In this document: positions 1-7,313 of the stretch, one piece after another
Layout of the letters: every line of letters starts with the position of its first letter
How positions within the stretch are numbered: position 1 is the stretch's first letter
Made by a program: the position numbers and the translations under genes
Notes under the pieces: generated by a model
What the model was told of the DNA's origin: nothing
The model's input: only the letters and a program-made list of their open reading frames with translations
Databases searched by the model: none
Assembly (NCBI GenBank): GCA_963621145.1
Contig: CAVFDI010000044.1
Coordinates: 1 to 13,990, forward strand
Origin: W0P28-013 sp963621145
Lineage (GTDB): Bacteria; Bacteroidota; Bacteroidia; Bacteroidales; Paludibacteraceae
DNA length: 13,990 bases
Direction of reading: 5' to 3'

Positions 1-10
1 CCGAAAAAAT

Positions 11-42
11 TTTGTGCGTAAAAAAAACAATTAGTAAATTTG
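11..42 (+). promoter_or_regulatory. Promoter of the sus-like operon
   Basis: A TTTG at 11-14 and a perfect TAnnTTTG (TAAATTTG, 35-42) are separated by 20 bases, which is the Bacteroidetes -33/-7 arrangement recognised by the housekeeping sigma factor. Transcription should start near position 49, giving a leader of about 90 nt before susC. No operator can be identified from sequence alone. Confidence 0.75.
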
Positions 43-67
43 CGCTGTGAGAAACAATGATTTTCAC

Positions 68-97
68 GCTACATGCCACAACATAATATGGTGTAGC
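68..97 (+). promoter_or_regulatory. Leader RNA hairpin upstream of susC
   Basis: GCTACA (68-73) pairs perfectly with TGTAGC (92-97). After a two-base bulge, CCA (76-78) can pair with TGG (89-91). The hairpin lies inside the predicted susC 5' untranslated region, about 42 bases before the start codon. No U-tract follows, so it is not an intrinsic terminator. A role in mRNA stability or translation control is inference only. Confidence 0.35.
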
Positions 98-139
98 AAG
101 TGTTTTTCGACATTAACTTTATAACTAATACAAAAAAAC

Positions 140-3100
140 ATGAAGCACAAAGTACTTTCCCTCGGCTTGATGCTGTCGTTTCTGTTGTGTGCAACAGCAG
201 CCATGGCACAAGTAGCCGTTACGGGCGTTGTAAAAGATGCCTCGGGAGAACCCGTAATCGGTGCAAGTGTGCTGGTTGTAGGAACTACCAACGGCACTAT
301 CACCGACATCGATGGTAATTTTTCGCTCAATGTAGCCAGCGATGCTACTTTGAAGATTTCGTATGTTGGCTACAAGGACGAAGAGATCGCCTTGAATGGT
401 CAAACCAACCTCTCTGTTACCATGCAGGAAGACGCCGAAATCCTCGAAGATGTGGTGGTTGTGGGCTATGGCGTAGTTAAGAAAAACGACGCAACAGGTT
501 CGGTTACCGCCATCAAGCCTGACGAAATGAACAAGGGTTTAACAACCAATGCTCAAGACATGTTGCAAGGCAAAATTGCAGGCGTGAACATCACCACTAG
601 CGGTGGTGCACCAGGTAGTGGAGCAACCATTCGTATTCGCGGTGGATCATCGCTTTCGGCCTCGAACGATCCACTGATTGTGATAGATGGATTGGCAATG
701 GATAACAACGGCATTCAGGGCGTTTCGAACCCACTATCGATGGTAAATCCAAGCGATATCGAGACACTCACCGTATTGAAAGATGCTTCGGCAACAGCCA
801 TTTATGGTAGCCGCGCATCGAATGGTGTTATCATCATCACCACTAAAAAAGGCGCTACTGGCTCTGCTCCCAAATTTTCGTACGAAGGCAATGTTTCGCT
901 CGGCTCGCTAGTCGATAGACTTGATGTACTTAGTGGCGACGAACTGCGCGAATATGCCAACGATCGCAATCACTCGAAAAAACAAAAATCCTTTTTAGGC
1001 ACAGCCAACACCGATTGGCAAGATGCCATCTACCGTCAGGCTCCTGGTACCGACCATACGTTCAGTCTTTCAGGTGGTACAAAACACATGCCCTATCGCG
1101 CTTCGTTGGGTTATACATATCAAGATGGTACAATCAAAACCAGTAACATGCAACGTGTTACTGCTGCAATCAATCTGAATCCATCATTCTTAGATAACCA
1201 CTTGTCGTTCAACCTGAACGCCAAAGGTATGTACATCTACAACCGCTATGCTGATGGCGGCGTTGTTGGTGCAGCCCTTTCGATGGATCCGACTCACGAT
1301 GTTTACGACAACACATACGGCAATCAATTTGGTGGTTATTGGCAACAAGGCGTCAAAACGACTACAGCCTACAACGACCCAGCTTACACACACGTAAACA
1401 ACGCGCAGACTACTGCCAACCCACTAGCAACGCTCGAGGCACAAAAAAATCGTGCTAATTCGGGCGCATTTGTTGGTAATTTGGAGGCAGATTACAAAGT
1501 ACATGGCTTTGAAGATTTGCGTTTCCATGCCAATTTCGGTGCCGACTATTCGTATGGTAAACAGCGTAACACCATTGAACCATGGTCGTATAGCAACCAC
1601 TACTACGGATGGAAAGGCTGGGAAGACAAGACGAAATACAACCTTTCGTTCAATGCCTATGCGCAGTACTACAAAGACTTCAACGAAAAACATCACTTCG
1701 ATATTATGGCAGGTTACGAATGGCAACACTTCTACAACACCTACCACAGCGAAGGTTCCGGTTTCTATCAAGCAACCAATAATGATGCAAAACTGCGTGG
1801 TCAAGTCTACGAAAATNNNNNNNNNNGCGTTTATGACTACACCTCGGCAACCGAAAGTTACTTGGTTTCGTTCTTCGGTCGTTTGAACTACATTGCCCTG
1901 AACCGCTATATGATCACGGCTACTGTTCGTGGCGATGGTTCTTCGCGCTTTGCCGATGGACACCGTTGGGGCGTATTCCCATCGGTAGCGTTGGGTTGGA
2001 AAATTAAAGAAGAGGCTTTCTTGAAAGATGTCTATTGGTTGAACGACCTTAAACTCCGTTTAGGCTATGGCATCACAGGTCAGCAAGACATTAACCAAGG
2101 CGATTATCCCTATTTGCCCGTTTATGTCGAAAACCAATCGCACGCCTACTACACTGCTGTTGATGGCACGCCAACCATTACCTATCGTCCGAGTGCCTAC
2201 AATCCACTGCTCACTTGGGAGAAAACCACGACCTACAATGCAGGTTTGGACTTTGGATTCCTGCGTTCGCGCATCACTGGTAGCATCGATTACTACTACC
2301 GCCTGACCAACGACCTGATAAACGTGGTTGATGTTCCTGCTGGTACGAACTTCAAAAACCGCGTTGTATCGAATGTAGGTTCGCTCTACAACCAAGGCGT
2401 TGAGTTTTCGATCAATGCAGTTGCCATCGATACAAAGAAACTGAAATGGGACATCGGCGTGAACTTGGCTTGGAACGAAAACAAAATTACATCGCTCACC
2501 GCAGCCGACAACGATGATTACTATATTGCTACTGGCGGCATTTCGAGCGGCACGGGTAACTACATTCAAGCACACAAAGTTGGCTACGCTGCAAGTTCGT
2601 TCTTTGTTTACGAAACAACAACAGAAACTACCGACAGCAAAGGCGACCCAACAATTCCCGTTACCAGTGGAAGCAAATATTATTTCGTAGACCGCGATGG
2701 TGATGGTAGCATTACCGCATCCGACCGCTACATCTACCACAGCCCAGCTCCAGATGTAACAATGGGTATCACCAGCAAATGGTTATTCTACAATTTCGAC
2801 CTCAGTTTCTCGCTGCGCGCTAGCATTGGCAACTATGTCTACAACGATGTGAAAGCCAGCAACTTGCAATGGGTTGAAAATGTCTATTCGGAACAAAATG
2901 GCGGCTATCATGGCGTATTGCGCGAATGCTACGACATGCGTTGGAACGACGGATTCAAAGCAGGTGGCGAACACTATATGTCCGACATATTCGTAGAGAA
3001 TGCTTCATTCTTGCGCTGCGATAACATCACGCTCGGTTACACATTCGATCGCGAAAAAATTAAAGCGCGTATCTATGCTACCGTTCAAAACCCATTTGTT

Positions 3101-3205
3101 ATCACAAAATACAGCGGCCTCGACCCTGAAATTTCGGGCGGTATCGACAACAACATCTATCCGCGTAGCCTCACATCGATTGTGGGCGTAAGTTTGCAAT
3201 TCTAA
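140..3205 (+). CDS. susC: SusC-like TonB-dependent outer-membrane glycan transporter
   Basis: This is a 1021-residue SusC/RagA-family porin that imports oligosaccharides across the outer membrane with TonB/ExbBD energy. Residues 1-23 are a signal peptide ending AMA before Q24. Residues ~25-98 form a carboxypeptidase-D regulatory-like domain (GVVKDASGEPVIGASV). Residues ~104-238 are the plug, with VVVVGYG, the SusC signature DPLIVIDG at 177-184 and AIYGSRASNGVIIITTKKG near 220-238. The rest is a beta-barrel ending in a terminal phenylalanine (VSLQF). Ten undetermined bases replace codons 560-563, so that stretch is unknown. The length is close to that of B. thetaiotaomicron SusC. An A-rich tract instead of an SD precedes the ATG. 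It is the first gene of an operon with susD 19 bases downstream. The substrate is inferred as alpha-glucan from the susD partner, not from SusC itself. Confidence 0.95.
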   Translation: MKHKVLSLGLMLSFLLCATAAMAQVAVTGVVKDASGEPVIGASVLVVGTTNGTITDIDGNFSLNVASDATLKISYVGYKDEEIALNGQTNLSVTMQEDAEILEDVVVVGYGVVKKNDATGSVTAIKPDEMNKGLTTNAQDMLQGKIAGVNITTSGGAPGSGATIRIRGGSSLSASNDPLIVIDGLAMDNNGIQGVSNPLSMVNPSDIETLTVLKDASATAIYGSRASNGVIIITTKKGATGSAPKFSYEGNVSLGSLVDRLDVLSGDELREYANDRNHSKKQKSFLGTANTDWQDAIYRQAPGTDHTFSLSGGTKHMPYRASLGYTYQDGTIKTSNMQRVTAAINLNPSFLDNHLSFNLNAKGMYIYNRYADGGVVGAALSMDPTHDVYDNTYGNQFGGYWQQGVKTTTAYNDPAYTHVNNAQTTANPLATLEAQKNRANSGAFVGNLEADYKVHGFEDLRFHANFGADYSYGKQRNTIEPWSYSNHYYGWKGWEDKTKYNLSFNAYAQYYKDFNEKHHFDIMAGYEWQHFYNTYHSEGSGFYQATNNDAKLRGQVYENXXXXVYDYTSATESYLVSFFGRLNYIALNRYMITATVRGDGSSRFADGHRWGVFPSVALGWKIKEEAFLKDVYWLNDLKLRLGYGITGQQDINQGDYPYLPVYVENQSHAYYTAVDGTPTITYRPSAYNPLLTWEKTTTYNAGLDFGFLRSRITGSIDYYYRLTNDLINVVDVPAGTNFKNRVVSNVGSLYNQGVEFSINAVAIDTKKLKWDIGVNLAWNENKITSLTAADNDDYYIATGGISSGTGNYIQAHKVGYAASSFFVYETTTETTDSKGDPTIPVTSGSKYYFVDRDGDGSITASDRYIYHSPAPDVTMGITSKWLFYNFDLSFSLRASIGNYVYNDVKASNLQWVENVYSEQNGGYHGVLRECYDMRWNDGFKAGGEHYMSDIFVENASFLRCDNITLGYTFDREKIKARIYATVQNPFVITKYSGLDPEISGGIDNNIYPRSLTSIVGVSLQF
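1817..1826. other. Assembly gap (10 N) inside susC
   Basis: Ten consecutive N bases interrupt the barrel-coding part of susC. The gap starts on a codon boundary, and the frame downstream (VYDYTSATESYL) is the same as upstream only if the gap is really 10, or 10 plus a multiple of 3, bases long. If the N run is an arbitrary placeholder, the true length is unknown. Confidence 0.98.
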
Positions 3206-3210
3206 AAAAC

Positions 3211-3216
3211 GGAGGA
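3211..3216 (+). promoter_or_regulatory. Consensus Shine-Dalgarno before susD
   Basis: GGAGGA ends 8 bases before the susD ATG, in the 19-base gap between susC and susD. It is the only strong SD I see before a protein gene in this window. The other starts have A-rich or featureless leaders, as is usual in Bacteroidetes. It fixes the susD start at 3225. Confidence 0.7.
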
Positions 3217-3224
3217 ATTTAACT

Positions 3225-4868
3225 ATGAAAAACTTAGTTCAAAAAATAATGATGGGGGCGTTCCTCTTAGTTGGAACTACCGCCTGTGTGAACGATTTGA
3301 ATGTAACACCTATCGATCCAAGCACCAACCAAACGGTCGACCAAGACGCTCTGTTCAACAAATGCTACGCAACATTTGCGCTCACGGGTCAAACTGGCGC
3401 CGATGGCAATGGCGATGTCGATGGTATTGACGAAGGCGTATCGTCGTTCTATCGTATGCTGTTCGAGCTGAACGAATTTCCTGCCGATGGCGGTTGGTGG
3501 AACTGGCATGCCGATGCTGGCGTAAACCAAATTTACAACCTTACATGGAACTCTTCGAACTCACTTGTTGCTGGTCTTTACTACCGTTTCTATTTCGACA
3601 TCACACTTTGCAACCATTTCCTTGAATTGTTTGCAAATAACAGCGACGAGAAGACTCAGAAACAAGTGGCCGAAGTGCGTTGGATTCGTGCGCTGAACTA
3701 CTACTATCTGCTCGACATGTTCCAAAATGTGCCATTTGCAGAATCGGTTACAACTGAAAAACCACAGCAAATTGACCGTGACAAACTCTATTCTTGGCTC
3801 GAAAATGAATTGTTGGAACTCGAAAATGAACTTCCAGCGACAAAAGAGAACACTTATCGTATCGATAGAAATGCTGCAACCTTTGTTTTGATGCGTATGT
3901 ATCTGAACGCCGAGGTTTACACTGGCACACCACAATGGGACAAAGCCGCTGAATACGCAGCGAAAATCATGAAATCGGAATACACTTTGGCATCGAACTA
4001 TGCGCAACTTTTCATGGGCGATAACCAAAAGAATGCCAACAACACCGAAGTTCTTCTCTGGATTTATCAAGGCATAGAAACCGAAAGTTGGGGCGGATCA
4101 CGTTTCCTAGTTAGCGGCACTCGCGACGCAGGCAACAATCCTTTCGGTAGCGACGACTCGTGGAGTTGCTGGCGCAGCACGCCAACACTCATCGAAGCGT
4201 GGTTCAGCAAAACCGAAGCACTCAACATCTTAAGCACAGCCAAAGCCGCAGGTTACAAATGGGCCGACGAAACGGTTATTCCAAAACTTGCAGGCGACGA
4301 CCGTGCAATGCTTTGCCAATCGTGCAACAAATACAATTCTGATGCAGACACAGCAACATTCACAGCCGACCTTACTGCACTCTACGAACTTTACGACCAG
4401 AAAAAAATTGGCGATAATGGTTCCACATTTGGTAACGGATGGACCATTTGCAAATGGACTGGCATATACAGCGATGGCACGCAATATGGTAGCGACAGCA
4501 AATTCCCCGACACCAACATACCATTCCTACGCTCTTCCGAAGCCTATTTAACCTATGCTGAGGCAGTATATCGTGGTGGTGCTGCGGTGAACGGAACAGC
4601 CGAAAGTGCCATTCAAGCACTGCGCGATCGTGCTCATTGCACTGGCACATTCACGCTCGACGAAGAATCTTTGCTAAAAGAATGGCAACGCGAATTCTAC
4701 AGCGAAGGACGCCGTCGTACCGATCTTGTACGCTTCGGTAAATTTACATCTGGCGACTACACATGGGAAGGCAAATATGCTGGTGTAGACAAACGCTACA
4801 ATGTTTATCCATTGCCAAATGCCGATGTTGTTGCAAATAGCAATTTGCAGCAATATCTAGGCTATTAA
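3225..4868 (+). CDS. susD: SusD-like starch-binding outer-membrane lipoprotein
   Basis: This is a 547-residue SusD/RagB-family lipoprotein that lids the SusC barrel and captures the glycan at the cell surface. The signal peptide ends in a lipobox (GTTAC) with lipidated C21. The N-terminal part (NDLNVTPIDP, then DGNGDVDGIDEG) and the C-terminal family motif REFYSEGRRRTDLVRFG (489-505) resemble B. thetaiotaomicron SusD itself, about 551 aa, rather than generic SusD homologues. Aligned from memory, the aromatic starch-binding arc of BtSusD (W96, Y296, W320) corresponds to W92, W289 (in ESWGGS) and W313 (in DSWSC). The hydrogen-bonding D73 and R81 correspond to D69 and R77, and N101 appears to be D97. 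It is co-transcribed with susC. Alpha-glucan binding is a good inference. The Tyr-to-Trp change keeps the position aromatic. Confidence 0.93.
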   Translation: MKNLVQKIMMGAFLLVGTTACVNDLNVTPIDPSTNQTVDQDALFNKCYATFALTGQTGADGNGDVDGIDEGVSSFYRMLFELNEFPADGGWWNWHADAGVNQIYNLTWNSSNSLVAGLYYRFYFDITLCNHFLELFANNSDEKTQKQVAEVRWIRALNYYYLLDMFQNVPFAESVTTEKPQQIDRDKLYSWLENELLELENELPATKENTYRIDRNAATFVLMRMYLNAEVYTGTPQWDKAAEYAAKIMKSEYTLASNYAQLFMGDNQKNANNTEVLLWIYQGIETESWGGSRFLVSGTRDAGNNPFGSDDSWSCWRSTPTLIEAWFSKTEALNILSTAKAAGYKWADETVIPKLAGDDRAMLCQSCNKYNSDADTATFTADLTALYELYDQKKIGDNGSTFGNGWTICKWTGIYSDGTQYGSDSKFPDTNIPFLRSSEAYLTYAEAVYRGGAAVNGTAESAIQALRDRAHCTGTFTLDEESLLKEWQREFYSEGRRRTDLVRFGKFTSGDYTWEGKYAGVDKRYNVYPLPNADVVANSNLQQYLGY

Positions 4869-4916
4869 AAAGACTTTTAATTAACTTATTATTAACAACT
4901 TTAAATCATTTTCATT

Positions 4917-5792
4917 ATGAAAACATTGAAGTATTTTATGTGCGCCACACTTGCACTGGCCACAGTAGCTCTTGTAGGCTGCAAAAAAGACGAGGAAACC
5001 AAAAAAGGTGAAATCGAAAAAGAGGATGCAATGCCAGAACCAGAAGAACCAACCGATGGCTCGCGCTTGATCGTTATTCAATTTAACGGCAAAATTTGCG
5101 ATGGTAGCTCTATCGTTCTCGCAGGTGCTTACAATGAATGGAATATTGATGAACCATCAAGTATGATCAAATTCCAAAAGTACACCGAAGAGGGCAAAGA
5201 GCTGGAAGGTAAATGGTACTACGCTACAATTCCTGCCGAGCAGAACAAAGACACGATGGCTGCTAAACCAGTTCAACTCACTGCTGATGGTAATTTCAGT
5301 TGGGACTACCAGAGTGGTGATGCAACTGCATGGACCATCGTTAGCGGCGATGTTAACGTAAAAGCTGGCTACTCTGGCGAAGCCGATGTAGAGTGGATTA
5401 GCAAAGTATGCGTGGCTAAACTTGCCGATTGGAAAAACGGCAACTATCCTTGCAAAGAACTTGCTATCGAAGACTTCACCGTAAATGTAAAATGCTCGGC
5501 ATTCGTTCCCAAAATCAGTGGCGACTTCAACGGCTGGGGCGAACATGTAGAGATGACCTTGGTAGAAGGCACAACCGACACCTACACCTACAAACTTGAA
5601 CAACAACCAGAAGGTAAGGGATTCAAAATCACCAATGGTGGTTGGAATGCTCTAGAAGCAGTACTCGTTAGTGACTATAACGAAGAAAGCGAGTGCTACA
5701 ACAAACAAGGCAATTACACACTTGTTGCTGGTGTAAACACCATCGAACTCGAGGTTGCTGGCACACAAGCCGATGTAACAATTTGCGAATAA
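4917..5792 (+). CDS. Surface glycan-binding lipoprotein in SusE/F position
   Basis: This is a 291-residue lipoprotein. Residues 1-21 are a signal peptide and C22 is the lipidated cysteine. It is followed at once by KKDEE, which matches the acidic export signal that sends Bacteroidetes lipoproteins to the cell surface, and then by an acidic Pro/Glu-rich tether (to about 47). Two related modules follow. Residues ~50-175 centre on LAGAYNEW (68-75). Residues ~185-291 centre on ISGDFNGW (200-207), followed by VEMTL, YTYKL and KGFKITNGGW. The second matches the pattern of CBM48/AMPK-type glycogen-binding E-set domains (GdFNgW...mt...y.yKf). The gene lies 48 bases after susD and is the last of the operon, where SusE/SusF-type surface glycan-binding proteins sit. 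It is shorter than SusE or SusF and has no clear SusE signature. The specific glycan is unproven. Confidence 0.75.
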   Translation: MKTLKYFMCATLALATVALVGCKKDEETKKGEIEKEDAMPEPEEPTDGSRLIVIQFNGKICDGSSIVLAGAYNEWNIDEPSSMIKFQKYTEEGKELEGKWYYATIPAEQNKDTMAAKPVQLTADGNFSWDYQSGDATAWTIVSGDVNVKAGYSGEADVEWISKVCVAKLADWKNGNYPCKELAIEDFTVNVKCSAFVPKISGDFNGWGEHVEMTLVEGTTDTYTYKLEQQPEGKGFKITNGGWNALEAVLVSDYNEESECYNKQGNYTLVAGVNTIELEVAGTQADVTICE

Positions 5793-5816
5793 CATTATTA
5801 TTTAGCACAAACATTT

Positions 5817-5847
5817 TCTCACGACCACTCGGTCGTGGGATTTTTTT
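5817..5847 (+). terminator. Intrinsic terminator of the sus-like operon
   Basis: CACGACC (5820-5826) and GGTCGTG (5831-5837) form a perfect 7-bp stem around the loop ACTC. The stem extends to 10 bp with one G·U pair (5817-5840) and is followed directly by seven T (5841-5847). It lies 25 bases after the lipoprotein stop codon. Confidence 0.9.
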
Positions 5848-5855
5848 GCCATTTT

Positions 5856-5915
5856 GGAAAATTCTTTCTATCTCAAAAAGATTTTTGTGCATTTTCTTTC
5901 TGAAATAGAAATTTT
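5856..5915 (+). repeat. ~60-bp direct repeat, upstream copy
   Basis: This segment matches 7105-7164 at about 55 of 60 positions, with 33 bases (5859-5891) identical without a break and 5900-5915 identical again. It starts nine bases after the sus terminator and ends just before the -7 box of the ATPase gene. Each copy contains the palindrome CAAAAAGATTTTTG (5874-5887) and imperfect inverted ends (TTTCTAT near the left, ATAGAAATTTT at the right). The offset between copies is 1249 bases. Confidence 0.85.
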
Positions 5916-5927
5916 ATTGTAATTTTG
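5897..5927 (+). promoter_or_regulatory. Promoter of the AAA_14 ATPase gene
   Basis: A perfect TAnnTTTG (TAATTTTG) lies at 5920-5927. The -33 position, 19 bases upstream, reads TTTC (5897-5900) and falls inside the upstream direct repeat, while the -7 box lies just outside it. The start would be near 5934, leaving a leader of roughly 15 nt. The other repeat copy has no -7 box after it. Confidence 0.55.
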
Positions 5928-5948
5928 CAGGCGAAAAATTGGGATATT

Positions 5949-7109
5949 ATGACGAAAGAAAAAATCGAACTACTAGAAATGGCTATGCAAAGGCGACGGG
6001 CAGCCATGCCCAAACGTTTACGCCTGTTCACCACCGAACACGAAAAACTACCAGATGCACTGTTGCTTACTGGCACGCGCGGCTGCGGCAAATCTACATT
6101 TCTGCTTCACCACGCCACAGGAAAACATCTGCTCTATTTTTCGGCAGATAATCCATCTGTCATAAACGAGCCACTGTACGATGTTGTTTCGTTTGCATTT
6201 ATGCAAGGCTACGAGGGCGTAATTATCGACGAAGTGCATTATGCCGCCAATTGGAGCATTCATCTGAAAGCGCTGTACGATGATTTCCCGAATAAAATCC
6301 TTTGGGTTTCAGATTCGTCGTCACTAGTTTTGCGAGCAGGCGAAGGCGATTTGTCGCGACGGTTTGTGCCGATGCGTATGCCACTGATGTCCTTTCGCGA
6401 ATATCTGCATTTGGAGACTGGCATTACCTCAACCAAATATACATTAGGCGACAGTGTTTTGCCATTGCAGCCCGACGCGTCCATCCTTAATCATTTCAGG
6501 AACTATCGCCGCAACGGCACGCGCCCATTCTACCAAAAGGGCGATTTTGAAGCGCGTTACATGGCAGTTTTGGATAAAGTGTTGAATACAGATATACCGT
6601 TTTTCTTACCAAGCATATCAGAAAACAATTTGCGTCTGATGCGTGCCATAGTTGGAACACTCGCTGGTTCGTCGGTGCCGCGTGTTCAAGTTACATCGTT
6701 ATGTGCCGACTGGAATATCGGAGCCGAGAAACTTTACCAACTGCTCTACGTTATGGAACATGTAGGCTTATTGCGCATAGTACGTCTGCAAAACGACCAC
6801 AAAGCGCGCAGTGTTGGCGCAAAAATGTTTTTTACCGACCCATGCGCCTACAACGTAATGCATGCCGATTCTGGTATTGAGCGCGAAGCATTTGTAGCAA
6901 ACTGTTTTACGCAAGCGGGTTACACTGTGGAAGCATTGAGAGATGAAAAAGAAGGGGACTTTTTTATCTCACAAAATGAGATTGGAAAAACAATAGAGGT
7001 TGGTGGCAAAAACAAGCCGAGCAAAAAATCCAATTTTGTAGTACGCGACAATACAGATTACCCAACTGGCAACGCAATTCCATTTTGGCTTTTAGCCATG
7101 ATGTGGTAA
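5949..7109 (+). CDS. AAA_14 / DUF4143 family ATPase
   Basis: This is a 386-residue P-loop ATPase of the AAA_14 + DUF4143 type, a widespread and often multi-copy prokaryotic family with no settled function. Residues 42-50 are Walker A (GTRGCGKST). VIIDE at 91-95 is Walker B. SDSS at 121-124 is the sensor-1 region, and GDLSRR (133-138) carries the likely arginine finger. The C-terminal half (~200-386) is DUF4143-like: a winged-helix stretch (VQVTSLCADWNIGAEKLYQLL) and then a PD-(D/E)xK-like end with EGDF (335-338) and IEVGGK (349-354), where the spacing before Lys is not the classical ExK. I chose the ATG at 5949. The in-frame TTG at 5925 overlaps the -7 box and would add only eight residues. 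No SD is seen. The gene stands alone between two direct repeats, and its stop codon lies inside the second copy. Confidence 0.88.
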   Translation: MTKEKIELLEMAMQRRRAAMPKRLRLFTTEHEKLPDALLLTGTRGCGKSTFLLHHATGKHLLYFSADNPSVINEPLYDVVSFAFMQGYEGVIIDEVHYAANWSIHLKALYDDFPNKILWVSDSSSLVLRAGEGDLSRRFVPMRMPLMSFREYLHLETGITSTKYTLGDSVLPLQPDASILNHFRNYRRNGTRPFYQKGDFEARYMAVLDKVLNTDIPFFLPSISENNLRLMRAIVGTLAGSSVPRVQVTSLCADWNIGAEKLYQLLYVMEHVGLLRIVRLQNDHKARSVGAKMFFTDPCAYNVMHADSGIEREAFVANCFTQAGYTVEALRDEKEGDFFISQNEIGKTIEVGGKNKPSKKSNFVVRDNTDYPTGNAIPFWLLAMMW

Positions 7110-7164
7110 ATTCTTTCTATCTCAAAAAGATTTTTGTGCAAATTCTCGCTGAAATAGAAATTTT
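7105..7164 (+). repeat. ~60-bp direct repeat, downstream copy
   Basis: This is the second copy of the 5856-5915 element, in the same orientation, with about five mismatches. Its left end overlaps the last two codons of the ATPase gene (the TAA stop is 7107-7109). Recombination between the copies would remove one 1249-bp unit, including the whole gene and its promoter, and leave a single copy. Confidence 0.85.
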
Positions 7165-7186
7165 CGCAAGAAACGCATCTAATCGC

Positions 7187-7249
7187 GGACAAATAACCAA
7201 ACCTTATTTGTCCACGAACCATCAAAAATGCGCACTCGTGGACAAATAA
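7187..7249. repeat. A/A'/A inverted-repeat element
   Basis: GGACAAATAA occurs at 7187-7196 and again inside 7236-7249. Its inverse, TTATTTGTCC, lies between them at 7204-7213. The outer pair extends to a perfect 14-bp inverted repeat, TTATTTGTCCACGA (7204-7217) and TCGTGGACAAATAA (7236-7249), with 18 bases between. The first pair is 10 bp with a 7-base loop (CCAAACC). The middle arm can pair with only one partner at a time. No T-run follows on either strand, so it is not a standard terminator. It lies between the ATPase gene and the tRNA-Gln terminator. Confidence 0.8.
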
Positions 7250-7280
7250 ACGACATTAGTGGAGCAAAATTGGCACAAAC

Positions 7281-7307
7281 AAAAAAGACTTTGATTTCTC
7301 AAAGTCT
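7281..7307 (-). terminator. Intrinsic terminator of tRNA-Gln
   Basis: Read on the minus strand, AGACTTTGA and TCAAAGTCT form a 9-bp stem around GAAA. The stem's last base pair overlaps the start of a run of six T (minus strand, 7281-7286). It lies six bases past the 3' end of the tRNA. Confidence 0.85.
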
Positions 7308-7313
7308 CTTCTG

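Noticed and set aside
84..99. A 16-base identity between the susC leader (84-99) and the DPP-IV gene (11135-11150)
   Set aside because: One copy is protein-coding and the other is not, the flanks differ, and a single match of this length in 14 kb can arise by chance. It also includes only one arm of the leader hairpin.
2060..2740. Minus-strand open frame opposite susC
   Set aside because: It is a shadow of the conserved SusC barrel-coding sequence and has no family features.
5925..5948. TTG start for the ATPase gene eight codons upstream of the ATG
   Set aside because: The TTG is inside the -7 box (5920-5927), so it would lie upstream of the predicted transcript start.
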